From NCBI GenBank assembly GCA_039654915.1, contig CM077593.1, positions 38,224,501 through 38,288,500 on the forward strand: a stretch of 64,000 nucleotides of DNA. Reading direction: 5' to 3'. The stretch comes from Aquilaria yunnanensis (taxonomy: Eukaryota > Streptophyta > Magnoliopsida > Malvales > Thymelaeaceae). The notes under the pieces are model-generated. The model saw nothing but the letters and a program-made list of their open reading frames with translations. It was not told the DNA's origin and searched no databases. Position 1 is the first letter of the stretch. Every line of letters starts with the position of its first letter. Positions 11,840 to 23,600 of the stretch are shown here, one piece after another. The position numbers and the translations under genes were made by a program.

Positions 11840-12371
11840 ACATAGAGCTATTTGGATCATTAGAGTGAATGGGCTAATAATTTGGGTTTTGGTTTCACAA
11901 TAATTTTGTATTAATAATGGGCCCAATAATTGAGCCATTACTAAGCCCGAAATTAAAACCTAATTGGATTAGGGCTTTGAAACCCATTAGGCCTGGAAGT
12001 TGAGTCTCACTATAAATACAACTTCTAGTGAGAAATTCGTAGGTCTCCTTGCCCTAGCCTCCCAAAAGGACAGCCGCACTCTTCTCTTGCAAATCCTTGG
12101 AGGACGCAAACTAGCACTACGAGCGCAAGAGAAACGCATTTACTGGGATGCGGTGGAAGTGTGGTGATCCTGAGAGGCTTGTGTGGATACCATAGAGAGC
12201 TTGGACACGTCAACTGTTCAAGTTTTGTGATTCGACTCTACAGTTGAGTGAGAGATCTCAACCAAAAATTAGGTATGAAAATTTTTGAACACCCAGTTTA
12301 CCCCATTTCACTTGGATCCTGGTGGGTTTCAGTTAAATTTTGCTACGCTGTTTGGCTCCCAAAACCCAACA

Positions 12372-13923
12372 CCATTGTCGCTAAAATGACTCGACAGCTT
12401 GACCAGAGGTGGCCCCAGCCTCCACCGGTCCGAAGGGCCTCCTTCTCGAAGTACCCCTAGAGAGAAGCTCGAGGTCCACCCACCAGAGTTACGGGAGTGA
12501 GGACTCTCTCGATGCATCTTCTATAGAGGACGTGCCCCCTAGGGCGCAGTCCACCGAGGAACAAGCCCCAAAAGAAACCAAGGCCTCCTCTCGGTGGAGT
12601 CCATCCTCGTACCCAAGGTCCCAGTCTCCTCGTTGCCAAAGTTATTCTCCGAGAAGGAGAAGAAGTTCGCCATTGTTTGCGGGCACCAGGCTGTAAGGGG
12701 AAGCTAACACGGCTGCCCTTATAGAGAAGATCCTGGGAAGACTGGAAAAGGTTGAGAGGCAGATCTCCCGAAAACCAGTCTGGTCAAGATTGTTTGACGC
12801 TTATACCGGAGAAGAGTCACCCTTCGTGCGGGAAGTGGTGGAGGGGCCCATGCCCAGTGACTTCAAGGTGCCATGCTTGGAAACCTACGATGGGCGTAGT
12901 GACCCCCAAGCGCACCTCACAAAGTACAAGTGAACCATGGTGCTCCACGGCACCGATGACGCCACCCTTTGCAAGTGTTTTGAGGTGACCTTCTCCGGTC
13001 TGGCGACGGCATGGTACAACTCCCTGGCTCATGGAACCTTGCTATGTTTCTAGGAGTTTTCTACTGCCTTCACCCAGCAGTTCATTAGCAGTAGGCCAAT
13101 AGCCAAGATGCCCGTACAGATGTTCGACATAGCACAGCGGAGTAGGGAAACCATTCGTGACTACGTCGAAAGGTTTAACCGAGAAGCACTAAACGTGCCA
13201 GACATTCGGTCTGAGATCCGTATCCTTGCAATGATAAGAGGACCTCGGAGGGACTCCCAGCTCTTTTATGAGTTCTCTAAGGACCCTGCAGACACTCTAG
13301 GGGAGTTCTACCGAAGGGCCGAACAGCACATGACGGCCGAAGAACTCAGAATAGGGGGACCAAAGGTGGAACACCCTCGGCCTGAAGGACCAAGCCACCA
13401 GCCTCGACACCAGAATGAGGTTGGAGGAAGGCCCCGAAAATAAAGGGGTAAAAGGCCAATGACGTTCACTCCCCGGAACGCCACAAGGGCCAGCATTCTT
13501 ATGGCCTTAGAAAGGCAAGGGACTACAGTCCCAAGGCCAAAGGCCATGACCTCAAAAAATAAGAAAAACATGAAAAAGGTCTGCCAATTCGACCGGGATC
13601 ATGGCGATGACATTGAAGACTGCTTCCAGTTAAGGAAATACATCGAGTCCCTGATAAAGCAGGGCCAACTTCGCCGGTACCTGCGGATGCCTTCTCCGAA
13701 GGGAAGAAATGAAGAACAAAGAAGAGGGGACGAGGAGGACTATGATTCTGATAATTGTCAGGATCAAAGTCCTTGAAAGAACCCACCACCATCGGCAGGG
13801 GTCATCCAAACCATCACTACAGGGATACCCTCGGCCGAAAGGAAAAGGAAGATAAGGGAAATCTCCGTAATGGAGTATGTGAACTCGCCGAACAGGCTTG
13901 TTCGCAAAGATGGGTCCACTATG
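12372..13923 (+). pseudogene. Tat-C gag, central and C-terminal segment
   Basis: Gag resumes after S1. The capsid-like block with MPVQMFDIAQRS lies at 13108-13330 and the finger region (CQFDRDHGDDIEDC, with one histidine replaced by aspartate) near 13583-13624. It is broken by a frame change near 12440 and by stops near 12694, 12931, 13052, 13441 and 13774. It ends at 13923, where Tek-D is inserted; the CTATG before the junction is the target site. Confidence 0.85.
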
Positions 13924-16579
13924 TGTTATGGACCTCCTAGTAGTTAGCACTCCCGAGAGAGGTAAAATGTTCGAAATTAAGTTTAGAACTTTAATTTCAA
14001 GGTTACAAAGCTAGAATAAAGGAGTTACAAAAATTCACTAAGTTCCAAGGAGGTTTAAGCACCAGAGGAAGAGCAAGGGCAAAATGGTAATTTTTCATAA
14101 TGAGTAACCAGGCGGGGGTTCCGAGTGTTTTAAGTTAATTTTTGTAACTTAACCGTTAACCTTAACTCAAATTTGAAACAATAACAAGAATTAATCAAGA
14201 AATGAACATGTGTTAAAAGATGGGGGTTTATGTGTTTAAGGGTTGTAACTTGGAGGGGTTAAGGGGTTGAGTGAGGGTTTAAGAAGGGAAAGGTGGCTAA
14301 TGGCTGCCATAACCACGTTTTCCCCTCTCAAGCACTCATTCCTCTCTCAATTCAAGCTAGAAATCAAGTGATCTTGATTCCTAGAGTTGCCATCCAAGGA
14401 TACCAACCAGGAGGAACCTGTTTCAAGCTAGAAAGCAAGGTTTGGAGGATTGGAAGCATGATTTATCTACTTCCCTGTTTTTGATACGTGGTAAGCATGG
14501 TGTTCTTGGTTAATTCTATGTTATTTGAGTGAATTGAGGCCTAGGTTTTGGTTAGAGAGGAAGATTGTGATGTTTGGTGCTTTGGTTTTGATTGGAACTT
14601 AGGTGAGGATTTCTTGCACTTGGTTGCTTGAAAAGAGGAGTGATTCTAGCTTGTATCTTGGAGTTGAGGTAAGGGAGTAGTGTTTTTAAGCTTGAACAAT
14701 GCTTGTGGCTTGAGTTTGTTGTAAGAAATTGATTAAAATTCGCCATAGCCTTGAGTATGAGTTTTGGTTGAATTTTGGTGAACTATGAGGTTTGAGGAAG
14801 ATTTGATGATGTTATAGAGCATCATTAATGGCATTGTGATAGTTGGCTATGTTCCTTGCAACTTGAACTATGTATGTGTGAAGTTTGGTGGCTTTTTATG
14901 CATGTTTGATATGTGTACTAAGTAGCCAAAGGTCATTGCAACAAAATGCGTGCCAATTCTGTAGTTTCACAGATTGGTGATGCGTCGCCAAGAGGTACCC
15001 ATAATTGGCGACGCGTCGCCAATTGGAAAAAGGATCACGGAACGTCGACAACTGTGGCGACGCGTCGCCAAGATAGCATTGGAGACCCGATTTTGTTTTT
15101 AGCGTAACTTTTTGTTCGGGCGTCCGATTGAGGTCATTCAAAGTTCCATGCAAAGCTAAGAGGGAGTACTATCACTTTCTAGTTTTAGAAACATCTAAAA
15201 TTCCCCAGATTTAAAGTTGTTTTGAATCAAAGTGAGGGTAATTTTTAAAAGCTGAATTTTGCACATTTTGCTAGGATGATTGAGGTGAGTCCCAAAGGGG
15301 TCCTTTAGGTACCTTTGGCCTCAAGTATGCTGGGGGTACTTTGAGACTTCCTGAAGTCCCTCGAGAAGTGGGAGTTTCCTTGAGTTTTGAAAAGTTTTGA
15401 GGTTACTTGTTGAGTAAGCGAGGAAACTAAGTTGCAAGCGAATATAACCAAGTGTCATGAGCTTGAGGTGTAAGTTTTAGAACCCTTGGCAACCTGGCAA
15501 TGTTGGAAATCACGGGGTTGTAAGGAGAGGCTTCAAATGCACCGAGGTTATCAGGTTTAATAACCTAGTTACATAGTTCTCACCACAATTCCCCTGCACA
15601 ACAAAGTTAAGGAGAGGTTATATAATAAGCCAGGCGTAAGCTAAGGCTTACGAGGCACAAGTCGAGGGCTAGACTTGTGAGCCACGAAGTGACGCCCGTG
15701 AAAAAGTATGAAAATTATGTGAAGAGCGGTCCTTCGGTACCCGAGCATGCATATCCATATATTTACATATATGAGAGGTCCCTAACACTGCGAGAGCCAG
15801 CAGAGAGTATGCATCAATTATTTCATATCTGTCCACAGTTTTACTGTTGGTACATGAGGTTACCCCTTACTGAGAATCTTGGATTCTCACCCTTACTGTT
15901 TTGTTGTGCAGATATAGAAGGAGTTGGGCTGAATGACCGTTGAGGGTTACTCTGGTAGTAGTTTTTGGTGCATAGGTAGAATACCTTAGTTTTCATGATT
16001 CTAGTACTTATTGTTTGGATGCTTGTTGGTCTTGCACAGTACTAACTAAGTTGCTCATTGGTTACAGTGCCTAGTGCACATTGGACATAGTCAGGCATAG
16101 CTGGACCTAGTTGGATCCAGAGGGATCTCTAAAGCTCACCACTGGGATTCACATCCAACTTGGGAGTTAGTATGAGAAGATCTTAGTAGAGGATTTTGTA
16201 TGTGTACATAGTACTCTAGTTGCCTCCTTAGTTATGAAATGAAGAGTCATGGACTTGAGGATTGTTTTCTGGGCAGGGGCATTAGCTACTATATGTATGA
16301 ATGCTCACGCATGTTGCTATGTGTAGTTAACTCATATAAAGGTTGATTTGTATGCTTTGACTGCTCTACTTGTTTTATATGAAAAGTTGTGGCCACATTA
16401 ACATTTTATGTTTTAAATAACCCATCAAAGCATAAAGAGCATACATATTTCATATTCTAGGATAATCAACTAGTGACATGGATTTAATCCGCGCACTTAT
16501 CAATGAGTACCAACTGCAATCTGCCGTGAGACCAAGTTCTCACAGGTGTCCTTGGCAGGGGCCAGGGATGGCCGTGTCA
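13924..16579 (+). repeat. 5' LTR of Tek-D (2,656 bp)
   Basis: The LTR runs from TGTTATGG to GGCCGTGTCA and matches the 3' LTR at 36298-38953 over its full length with scattered substitutions. It contains three copies of a GC-rich palindrome (14974-15071) and a block TTACTGAGAATCTTGGATTC near 15878. No coding capacity is evident. Confidence 0.93.
14974..15071. repeat. Cluster of three GC-rich palindromes in the Tek-D 5' LTR
   Basis: Copies are TTGGTGATGCGTCGCCAA (14974-14991, decayed left arm), TTGGCGACGCGTCGCCAA (15005-15022, a perfect palindrome that extends two further bases each side) and TGGCGACGCGTCGCCA (15055-15070). The cluster lies about 1.05-1.15 kb into the LTR and recurs in the 3' LTR at 37347-37443. 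Confidence 0.85.
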
Positions 16580-16584
16580 GTTTT

Positions 16585-16598
16585 TGGTATCAGAGCCA
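16585..16598 (+). other. Primer-binding site of Tek-D (initiator tRNA-Met type)
   Basis: TGGTATCAGAGCC lies five bases after the LTR end. This is the standard plant retrotransposon site complementary to the 3' end of initiator tRNA-Met. Confidence 0.9.
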
Positions 16599-16709
16599 AA
16601 GCTTTTCATTTCATAAGTTTTAGAGGCTAAGACTGAGATCTAGGTTGAATGTCCATGTGCTAGGAAAGTTAGTACTGACCAACATCTGGGGAATGTTGTT
16701 TGGCTTTGG

Positions 16710-18013
16710 TTGCAGGTTGCTTTGGTTGACACTAGGTTTGGAGGTGTAAGGGGAACTAGGGAACCTGGAGAAGGTTTTAGTGACCCAGTAATGGCAAGGC
16801 TGGATGAGATGTCCAGAGTATTACAGGGGTTAACTGAGACCATGACTTTGTTGGCACAGAACATGACTACGATCATGACTGAGATGTTCAGAGATTATGA
16901 GGATAGAGATGAGGTCCAGGAAGGAAATGATCCCTATCAGGGTCAGGAGAGGCATGCTAAACCGCAACAGATGCCTAGAGCTAATGAACAAAGAAATCAA
17001 GTTCATGAAGAGGTAGTGGAACCAGAGGTGATGGAGGCCCCAAGGAGGGGAGATACTCCACATCAGATGAAGCTATTGGAGAAGTTTAAGGCCATTGATC
17101 CACCTAGCTTTGATGGGACAGGTGATCCCGATAAAGCAGAGGACTGGTTATCCAGGATGAACAGGTTGTTCTCCTGTGGAGGCTGCGAGTCTGAGCAGAG
17201 GATGATTTTGGTGCCTTTCTTTCTGAGAGGAAGGGCTAGCTTATGGTGGGATGATGTTATGGAAATGCTTAGGGAAAGTAATGGTACCAGACCAGAGCAT
17301 AAATAGAAGGTGCTTAACTCGTCTGACTTTACGAAGAAGTTCAGACTGGAGTATGTCAGTGAAGCTGCACAGGATCAGAGAAGGGTTCAATTTGAGAACT
17401 TAGTGGAGGGAGAAATGTATGTAAGAGAATATGAGTAGAGCTTTAATTCACTTATTCGCTATGCTCCTTACATGGGGGGTAATGATGAGTTGAAGGCTAA
17501 GAAGTTTTGTCAAGGTTTGAAACCAGTGCTCAGAAGGTACATGGCAACAATGGATGTTAAGAACTATTGCCAGGTTCTTCAAAAGGCATTGACCATAGAG
17601 AGGGAGTTTGATGACTCTAGAGCATCGGCCAAAAAGATGGACGTTGGGTCATCCAACCAAGGAAAGAGTGCTGGAAAGAGACCAATGGTTGAGAGCCAAG
17701 GTCCATCCAAGAGGATTAAGTCCAGGATGTGTCCTAGATGCAAACGGTTTCATGTTGGGAAACCGTGCACTGCGGGGATAGATATCTCTAATATTTATGG
17801 CCAGAGAGGACATTGGGCGAGAGAATGACGCAGGGCTCGACCGATGCAGGGTCCACCCAAGAACTTACCCCCTGTACCGCTTGCCATAGGAAACCGACCT
17901 GGTGTAGCCGTAACAGTAGTTCCACCAAGGGTATTCACCCTGGAGAGTCAGATCACCAGAGAGCCAGCTGCCGTTCAAGGTATGTTTACTTTTCAAAACG
18001 TTAGTGTTAGAGT
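16710..18013 (+). pseudogene. Tek-D gag, decayed
   Basis: The first open stretch (16710-17306) carries an N-terminal region followed by the gag core with DPPSFDGTGDPDKAEDW and FFLRGRASLWWDDV. A TAG at 17304 and another near 17434 break the core. The second open stretch (17472-17828) has the basic region and a CPRCKRFHVGKPC cluster. The zinc knuckle that should follow is destroyed: the cysteine before GQRGHWARE is tyrosine and the last cysteine codon has become TGA (17826-17828). The frame then continues toward the protease and is interrupted at 18013 by Tat-E in the sequence NVSVRV. Confidence 0.85.
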
Positions 18014-18863
18014 TGATAGCCAAAGGCTATCGCCTCAATCTGGCCGAACACCCTGCCACAACAATGGCCAGAAGAATTGGCGCTTCCCGGGAACAGGTGG
18101 AATCATGCACCTCGGGAGATAGCCGGAGAGCTCCGAGCCTCAGCACGCCAGTAAAACTTGAGGACTCTATTCGCCCCCCAAGGTTGTGAACAGCGCACCT
18201 TCGGAAAAGTGGCACCAGACATTGCTGCCCGAACATGATATCCCCGAAGGCGGAACCCCCGAACTGAGGGTATGCTTCCCGAAGAGGCTCTGTCCGAACT
18301 AGAGGACGACCTCGCCCAGGGACCTCTGGAGTACGGCAGGAGCATTTAAGGAAGCATTTAAGGAAGCCTCTGACACGTCCCACCACAGACGTAAAAAGCC
18401 GCCCTGACGCGCAGACGCCATCAGAATCACATCATGGCCCGTCTCAGCACAAGGCTCGAGGCCATCTGGTTACCAACTATCTGTACCCTACGCTCAGAAG
18501 TTCAGGAGCATCCGACCGCACACGTGTCATGATCTGAACGGGCTAGGTATTCCTATATATACAGGAAATAAATACTTGACAGGAGGTTGGTTGGCCGGAG
18601 ATACAGCTCCCACACTCTGAGAAAATACCAGGCGAGACTTTTCTGCCTTTGTCTTTGAGCTAGTGACTTTCTCCTTTTTCCGGCCACCACTGACTTGGGC
18701 GTCGAAGCCCCCCCCCCCGGAAAAACACTCCGGGGGCCTCCTAACCCTGTTTACCAGCTTTTCAGGTACTCTCCTTGGGGCGATCCACCTTCCAGGCGTT
18801 CTTCCTCCTAGAAGTCTCTTCAACAGTCATCATGACTCACAACGATGAGGCCCCAGGCCATCA
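18014..18863 (+). repeat. 5' LTR of Tat-E (850 bp)
   Basis: The LTR begins TGATAGCCAAAGGCTATCG and ends CCAGGCCATCA before the primer site. It differs from the 3' LTR by small indels, including a duplicated GCATTTAAGGAA block near 18339-18360 and a missing 16-bp segment near 18255, plus a few substitutions. The two LTRs diverged after insertion. Confidence 0.92.
18521..18561 (+). promoter_or_regulatory. Tat-E LTR promoter: G-box plus TATA box
   Basis: CACGTG at 18521-18526, in the context ACACGTGTCATGATCT, is followed by TATATATA at 18554-18561. The same pair occurs in the 3' LTR (G-box at 30203-30208). Confidence 0.6.
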
Positions 18864-18881
18864 TTTGGCGCCGTCTGTGGG
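18864..18881 (+). other. Primer-binding site of Tat-E
   Basis: TTTGGCGCCGTCTGTGGG directly follows the LTR. TGGCGCC is complementary to a tRNA 3' end of the form GGCGCCA. The site is translated within gag as HLAPSVG. Confidence 0.8.
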
Positions 18882-19223
18882 AACCCGCTCGCAAATCACC
18901 GTCGTTGAGACTCGGCGTTCTAAGGACAAGGGACTCCCAAGGTCCTCGTCCGCGCCTGAGATACAACCGGCCGCTGAGCAGACATTCCCAGAGACTTCTA
19001 CGCCCGAGGAAGACCGCCCTCTGGTAATCACCATGAGCTTCTTGAGGGACTTTCAGCGCTCGGTCATTGCTCAAATGACTCAGCAGATCGACCGAAGATG
19101 GCCACAGCAGTCACAGGCCCAGAAACCCTCCTCATCAGCACGCACTCGGGAGAGAAGCCCTAAGTCTACATACCGCAGTTCAGGAAGTGGAGACCCTCGC
19201 GGAGAATCATCCACAAAAGATAT

Positions 19224-20640
19224 TGTTGGGTTTCGGGAGCCAAACAGCGCAGCGGAATTTAACTGAAACCCTCCAGGATCCAAGTGAAACGGGGTAAACC
19301 GGGTGTTCGAAAATTTCATACCTAATTTTCGGTTGAGATCTCTCACTCAACTGTAGAGTCGAATCACAAAACCTGAACAGTTGACGTGTTCAGGCTCTCT
19401 ATGGTATCCACACGAGCCTCTCGGGATCACCACGCTTCCACCGCGTCCCGGCAGATGCGTTTCTCTTGCGCTCGCAGTGCTAGCTTGCGTCCTCCAAGGA
19501 AATTGCAAGAGAAGAGTGCGGCTGTCCTTTTGGGAGGCTAGGGCAAGGAGACCTGCGAATTTCTCACTTAAAAGTTGTATTTACAGTGAGACTCAACTTC
19601 CAGGCCTAATGGGTTTCGAAGCCCTAATCCAATTAGGATTTAATTTCGGGCTTAATAATGGCTCAACTCCTTGGCCCATTATTAATACGAAATTAAAGTG
19701 AAACCATAACCCAAATAATTAGCCCATGCACTCTAATGATCCAAATAGCTCTATGTGTGCGACCCAATAGGCTCTTGCCATGTTGGCAATGATCATAAAT
19801 CACATTTATGATCATAAGCAATGAGCGGTGTCTAGCAACACATCATTGCTACCCAAGTGACAAGATTGTCGGTGAATCGACTAAACCTTTATGATCATCA
19901 CCGATATATGCCATTGTCCCATTGTCCAAGATATCAAGACTAAGCACGAGACATGGAATGTGTCACTCTCGTATAGCCCAATCTTTGGTTTCTTGATTAC
20001 CGAGTAGACCAAATTAAACTGACGACATTGATATCATATATCAACTCATCGGAGCATGGCCATGCATTTTCTAAGTCTCACTCTATCAAGGGGCCCAAAG
20101 ATATCACTCCCGTTACATAGGAGGGACAAATCCCATCTTGATCATACAAATCCCTCCGCATGATATGTGACATACCCAATGACCTCCTTCAAGTTCACTC
20201 AGTTACGAGCAACAAAGGAAAGTATCAAAGTATGTGACTCTCATGTAGGGAACCTTGATGATCTTAGGTCGAAGGACTACATATACCATGATCACTATGA
20301 GAATCACTTATGACACTCATATAACGATCCATGTAGTGTTCTCATGGTGGGTCGGTCCAGTACACAAGTTCTCCAACTTGTACCCATATGTAGACTACAT
20401 ATCTCATATTAGTCTCCACATATGCTAGTCATTATGTATTATTGCAACCCGCTCCACAATAATACTATACTAGGGACGTTTAAGAATATCATTATTCTAG
20501 GGTTACAATTATGTTTATTACGTTACGCAGAAACAAAACAACAAACAAAATTGCTGGATTAATACCTCAATAAAATATCATGACTCAATTTGCAAAAATA
20601 CAATCATCTCATGACTGGCTTTTTGGGCACAATACTAACA
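19224..20640 (-). mobile_element. S4: solo LTR of the 1.4-kb family in Tat-E gag
   Basis: The 1,417-bp unit is bounded by TGTTGGG and CTAACA on the plus strand and flanked by a perfect 5-bp duplication GATAT (19219-19223 and 20641-20645). Removing it and one duplication restores the gag sequence seen uninterrupted in Tat-G. The TATA position is changed to TATTTACA here. Confidence 0.95.
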
Positions 20641-23600
20641 GATATAGCCCTCGGGAAACGGCCTGTGGGACAAACCGGGTCCAAGCGACCGAGAGTCTCA
20701 CAGCGAAGCAGTTCGTCGCCCGAGGCGAGGTCCCTGACCCCTCCGCGCCGAACTCGCTCCCCGAAGAGGCGCCGTCGATCTCCCTCCCGTGAAAATGGTC
20801 CTAGCGCCACTGCGCTTATGGAAAGGATATTGGCATGGCTGGACAGAGTAGAGAAGCAAGTGGCCAGAAAACCCGTTTGGGACAGGCTGTCGGGGGCATT
20901 ATGCGAAGATGACTCCCCGTTTATTCGTGCTGTCGTTGAGGCAGCTATGCCAGGTGACTTCAGAGTGCCTAGGCTGGAGATCTAGGATGGCCGGACTGAT
21001 CCACAGGCCCATCTGACGAAGTACAGACGGAGCATGATAATGCACGGAGCTGATGACGCTACCATGTGCAAATGCTTCGAAGTCACCCTCACGGGCCCAG
21101 CAACAGCATGGTACAATTCCTTGCCCCCAGGGACTATCACTGAGTTCCAGGAGTTGTCCACAGCCTTTACCCAGCAGTTCATTGGGAGCAGGCCGACGGC
21201 CAAAATGCATGTGCAGATGTTCGACATAGAGCAGAGAAACGGAGAGACAATCCGAGACTATGTCGAACGATTCAACAGGGAAGCACTCAGCGTCCCGGAC
21301 TTCCGGCCCGAAATCCGCATCCTCGCTATGACACGGGGCCTTCGGCGTGACTCACAGCTGTTCTACGAGTTCTCAAAGGACCCCCCGGAGACCCTCGGAG
21401 AATTTTACCGAAGGGCAGAGCAGCACATGACAGCCGAGGAATTGAGGATGGCGGGGCCGAAGTCTGATCATCACCGCGCCGAAGGGTCCAGTCAGCAAGC
21501 TCGGCATCTTTCTGAACACACAGGCCGACCACGACGAATACGAGGAAGGAAACCTCAAAGTTTCACGCCCTTGAGCACGAGACGGACCAACATTCTCATG
21601 GCGCTGGAAAGGCAAGGGACGCAGATTCGGCGGCCAAAGGCCATGGCCGCCGATAATAAGAAGAATGCCAAGAAGTTCTGCCAGTTTCATCGCGACCACG
21701 GTCATGACACCGAAGACTGCTTCCAATCGAAGAAGTACATAGAGTCGCTAATCAAACAGGGCCAACTTCGCAAATACCTGCGGATGCCCTCCCCAAAAGG
21801 CAGAAAAGAGGAGGAAGAGAGGGCCGAAAATGAGGACTATGACTCCGACAGGCGGAGAAACAGAAGTCCAAAAAGGCACCTTCCACCTCCAGTAAGGGTC
21901 ATCCAAACCATCACCACGGGGCTCCCATCCTCGGAATGAAAGCGGAAGGCCAGAGAAATTGCAGTTATGGAGTATCAAAGTCCATCAAAGAAACTGGCTC
22001 GCAAAGATGGCTCCACCGTCGTCTTCCCCCACGACGACCCGCTGCTGATAATGGCGAGAATAGGGAACTGGGACGTCAAGAGAGTGTTGCTTGATGATGG
22101 CTCAAATGCTGACGTCCTATTCTCGCACTTATTGCCGAGCTTGGGCATCTCCAGCAGCGAGCTTAAACCTATCACCACACCTACCTTCGGCGTTGGGCCA
22201 TCCGAACTACCCGTCCTCGGATGGATCGACCTCCCCTTGATGATGAAAGGCACTTCGGTAGACGGAGCAGCTGAGTTGTACGCGTCCACAATGGCAAGAT
22301 TCATCATCATGGACGTCCCGTCTTCGTACAACGCCATCCTTGGAAGGCAGACTCAGGGGAACCTGCACATTCGCCCCGATGTGAAGTACTTGACTGTCAC
22401 ATTCGCCACCAAGGATGGAGATGCAGAGGTCTTCATCGACCAAGCCGAGGTAAGAAAGGTGTTTGTAAAAGCACGAAAGGCTCCGGCAAACAACGCTACA
22501 CAAACAGTGGAGGCAAAGGCGCAAGAGAAAGGCAAAGAAGGAGATCCCGCAGAAGCAGAAACGGAAGCAGTAGATCTTGTCCCAGGACAATCTACCCGAA
22601 TAGGGAAGAGCTTGGCCAAAGGTGACAAGGAAAATCTCGTATCCTTTCTGCTGAAAAATAAAGATTTGTTTGCCTACTCGCCGAAAGACATGCCAGGAGT
22701 GAACCCTAGCATAATACACCACAGCCTCAAAGTAAGCCCGGAAGCAAAACCTATCAGGCAAAAGAAACGAAGCATCTCAGCCCACAAAAGCAACTTCGTG
22801 AAAACCGAAGTCTAGCGCCTACTGGATGCTGAAGTTATCAGGGAGGTAAAATACCCCGAATGGTTAAGCAACGTGGTCATCGCCACAAAAGAAGGTAGCA
22901 GCAAACTCCGGATGTGCATTGATTTCAGAAACTTGAACGATGCTTGCCCGAAAGACTCATTTCCCCTCCCGCCAATAGATCAATTGGTAGATGCAACGGC
23001 CGAATACGGGCTCCTGAGCTTCCTAGATGCCTTCAGCGGCTACCATCAGATAAGGATGGACCCCGAAGATGAAGAGAAAACTGCCTTCATCACCGAGGGA
23101 AGAACGTACTGCTATGTCAGAATGCCCTTCGGGCTCAAAAATGCAGGAGCCACCTACCAGAGACTGATGAACAAGGTCTTCAAGGACCAAATGGGGAGAA
23201 ACATGGAGGTATATGTTGATGATATGATAGTCAACAGCAAGCTGCCCGGCTACCACGTTGCAGATTTGGAGGAAACCTTCCAAAAGCTCAGAGCCTTCGG
23301 GATTCGCCTTAATCCTGAGAAGTGTATCTTCGGCATGACCTCGGGAAAATTCCTTGGGTACATGGTATCCGAAAGAGGCATCGATGCCAATCCTGAGAAG
23401 ATTAAGGCTCTGCTTGAGTTCCGAACTCCTGCCACAGTCAAAGACGTGCATAGACTAACCGGAAGAATAACCTCTCTGAGCAGGTTTATTTCCAGCTACG
23501 GAGATAGGTGTAGACCTTTCTTCAAAGTCCTCACAAAGGCAGCAAAGATGGAAGGCAACCTTGGAAGAAACAATCATCCTTGGGACGAAGATTGCCAAAA

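Larger units (their letters stand above)
6625..12371 (+). mobile_element. S1: solo LTR of the 1.4-kb family, interrupted by two insertions
   Basis: The unit begins TGTTAGTGTTGTGCCC at 6625 and ends CGAAACCCAACA at 12371. Its own parts are 6625-7441, 8845-8934 and 11840-12371, together about 1.42 kb and collinear with the uninterrupted copies S4-S6. A TATAAATA box at 12011-12018 defines the plus strand as sense. The family is LTR-like (TG/CA ends, 5-bp duplications in other copies) and has no protein-coding interior. The CCCAACA terminus is common in plant Ty1/copia LTRs, so that superfamily is a guess. The flanking target duplication is degraded (CTATC against CCATT). Confidence 0.8.

Noticed and set aside
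9232..11842. Treating 9232-11842 (TGTTAGG to AACA) as a simple solo LTR
   Set aside because: The flanks GTGCG and TAGAG do not match, whereas ACATA at 8930 and 11840 matches perfectly, so the insertion boundaries were set there.
14974..15071. The palindrome cluster as a CRISPR-like array
   Set aside because: Only three or four units, irregular spacing and a retrotransposon LTR in a plant genome; nothing else fits a CRISPR locus.
18527..18823. A 98-codon antisense frame repeated in the Tat LTRs (also 30209, 39183 and 49456)
   Set aside because: It recurs only because the LTR sequence recurs, contains the promoter and primer-proximal LTR DNA, and shows no family features; changes between copies do not favour third positions as far as I can see.
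19224..20640. The S family as a DNA transposon or MITE because TGTTRG and CTAACA are inverted
   Set aside because: The inverted match is only six bases, the ends are TG/CA, duplications are 5 bp and a TATA box sits internally, all of which fit an LTR better.
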